Part shown: piece after piece, positions 62,831 through 64,000 of the stretch
How positions within the stretch are numbered: position 1 is the first letter of the stretch
How the letters are laid out: each line of letters starts with the position of its first letter
Origin: RECM01 sp047921215
GTDB lineage: Bacteria; Bacteroidota; Rhodothermia; Balneolales; Cyclonatronaceae
Assembly: GCA_047921215.1 (NCBI GenBank)
Contig: JBLRWO010000018.1
Span: forward strand, 1-64,000
DNA length: 64,000 bases
Reading direction: 5' to 3'
Position numbers and translations under genes: made by a program
Notes under the pieces: generated by a model
Database searches by the model: none
The model's input: only the letters and a program-made list of their open reading frames with translations
What the model was told of the DNA's origin: nothing

Positions 62831-64000
62831 TCATGGCTGTGTCCCCCGGTGTGTGGCAAGGCTGACGTGGGTCTGCCTGAGCTCCAGGTCGTGGATGGTT
62901 TTCGTGAGCCGGGCCTGGTGCAGGGCGTTCAGTTCGGCCAGGTATTCTGTTGCCGTGATCGAGCCGTTCAGCAGCTGATGTTCCGACTGCTCCGCGATAC
63001 GCTTGCGCAAGGTGATAATCTCATCATCCATGGCCATCACCTCGGTGAGCCGGCTGATGGAGTTCAGGTATGCGCGTTCGGCCACGCTGATCTGCTGCTC
63101 AAACGCGGCCTCACGCGAATCGACCAGTTTGCGCTCAAGGTGCAGCACCTGACGCTCCCGCGACGACTTGTTCCAGTTCCACAGGTTCCATCGGGCCGTA
63201 ACGCCCACCATGTACCAGGGGCTGAACGATTCGTCAAAAATGTCGAGCCCGGGGCGGGAGTATGCGGTCTGTGCAAATCCGGAAATCACCGGCCGGTACT
63301 GTCTGGATGTCATCTTTTCCCTGTTTTCAAGGGTTTCGCGGTTCAGTGAAAAGAGCTTGTATTCAGGCCGGGTGCCATTGATCTGCGGGTCGGGTACACT
63401 AAGGGCCACATCCTCCGGCAAATCTGTTCCGGTTAGCTCGGAAAGTACCTCCAGGGCTGTACGATGGGCGGCTGCCAGGGCAGAACGCTGCTGGCGGATG
63501 CGGATTTTCTCGGCCTCAAGCACATCGGCCTGCGATGGCAGCACCGCGCCCGACTCCACGCGCACCCTCACCTGGCCAAGCCGGGCATCCACATCCGTTG
63601 CCAGCAGGTCGGTCGATTCGAGCCTTTTTCGTGTGATCAGCACATTGAAATAGGCCTCATTCACCTGGTCGCGCCGCTTATAAATTTCCACCTCAACCGA
63701 CTGACTCTCCAGTTCGCGGTACGACCGCTCCACATCGCGGGCCGAGCTCACGCGTCCCCCGTCCCAGATCAACTGGTTCACGTTCAGCGAGAGGGAATAA
63801 CGGTCTTTGGGCTGTGTGGGAGGAATGGCGCCGGGTACCGGTATGGCGATCTCGGTCACCTCACTCTGGTACTGGGCCGACGCCGACACCGTGAAATCAG
63901 GCAGGTACTGTGTGTTAAGGTTCCGGATGTTCAGGTCGCGTATCGACTCTTGCAGCGGCTGCTGGGACCGCAGCGGGTGATGTTCCGCTGCAAGCTGCTG
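62831..64000 (-). CDS. TolC-family outer-membrane protein (cut by window edge)
   Basis: The minus-strand frame is open to base 64000 with no stop, so the N-terminus lies outside. The visible part starts QQLAAEHHPLRSQQPLQESI and contains the first barrel strand region (YSLSLNVNQLIWDGGRVSSA), helical hairpins (RKRLESTDLLATDVDARLGQ) and the second repeat (VGVTARWNLWNWNKSSRERQ, LEIQQISVAERAYLNS-like text), ending in LATHRGTQP. First visible gene of the ABC export operon; the upstream end and promoter are not in the window. Confidence 0.9.
   Translation of the reverse strand, partial: QQLAAEHHPLRSQQPLQESIRDLNIRNLNTQYLPDFTVSASAQYQSEVTEIAIPVPGAIPPTQPKDRYSLSLNVNQLIWDGGRVSSARDVERSYRELESQSVEVEIYKRRDQVNEAYFNVLITRKRLESTDLLATDVDARLGQVRVRVESGAVLPSQADVLEAEKIRIRQQRSALAAAHRTALEVLSELTGTDLPEDVALSVPDPQINGTRPEYKLFSLNRETLENREKMTSRQYRPVISGFAQTAYSRPGLDIFDESFSPWYMVGVTARWNLWNWNKSSRERQVLHLERKLVDSREAAFEQQISVAERAYLNSISRLTEVMAMDDEIITLRKRIAEQSEHQLLNGSITATEYLAELNALHQARLTKTIHDLELRQTHVSLATHRGTQP

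Overview
The window looks like part of a chromosome from a Gram-negative bacterium of the Bacteroidota/Balneolota/Rhodothermota group. The pointers are several TonB-dependent receptors with an N-terminal carboxypeptidase-like domain, many lipobox lipoproteins, a giant secreted protein ending in a type IX secretion (T9SS) sorting domain with the YPNPFNPST motif, a -7 promoter box of the form TAnnTTTG, and few Shine-Dalgarno sequences. This placement comes from protein signatures only. No rRNA, tRNA, CRISPR array, phage or intact insertion sequence was seen. One scaffold gap of 10 N lies at 3620-3629.

Layout. 1-4341 (minus): two TonB-dependent receptors, the first cut by the window edge and the second by the N gap, with a LacI-type operator upstream. 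4621-12448 (minus): addB-addA helicase/nuclease pair for recombination repair. 12799-15267 (plus): four-PAS HisKA_2 sensor kinase. 15394-19952 (minus): a three-gene module of a putative divergent sigma factor, a ZAS-type zinc anti-sigma-like protein, and a one-pass membrane protein with a Lon-type (S16) Ser-Lys protease domain and a putative periplasmic FG-GAP-like propeller. This is my best candidate for an undescribed system. 20176-28801 (minus): seven-gene operon encoding an ArsR-rhodanese regulator, a cysteine-free sulfide:quinone-reductase-like flavoprotein, a DUF2892 membrane protein, TolC, a membrane fusion protein, an RND pump and a PII-like protein, with two matching palindromes at its promoter. 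29150-30910 (plus): DNA polymerase X. 31332-32873 (plus): subtilase lipoprotein. 32971-36758 (minus): a tandemly duplicated gene pair (PEGA/DUF5683-like exported protein plus Fn3-like lipoprotein). 37055-41928: TonB receptor, exported-looking pyrophosphatase and beta-propeller phytase, a plausible phosphorus-scavenging neighbourhood. 42232-45465 (minus): Oar-like TonB receptor. 45959-47392 (minus): aldo/keto reductase and a deleted class V aminotransferase remnant. 47875-53685 (plus): about 1,936-residue T9SS-secreted repeat protein. 53943-57206: an unrecognised 599-residue protein, a lipoprotein and a Lar-like zinc-ribbon protein. 57354-64000 (minus): YbhGFSR-type ABC-2 export operon with its own TolC, running off the right edge.

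A second theme is repeat growth. In-frame mini- and microsatellites sit in linkers of AddA, the sensor kinase, the Lon-like protein and the subtilase. A dispersed intergenic repeat interrupts both efflux operons, and two genes have their 3' ends copied just downstream of the stop codon. These patterns suggest an active slippage or duplication process in this genome.
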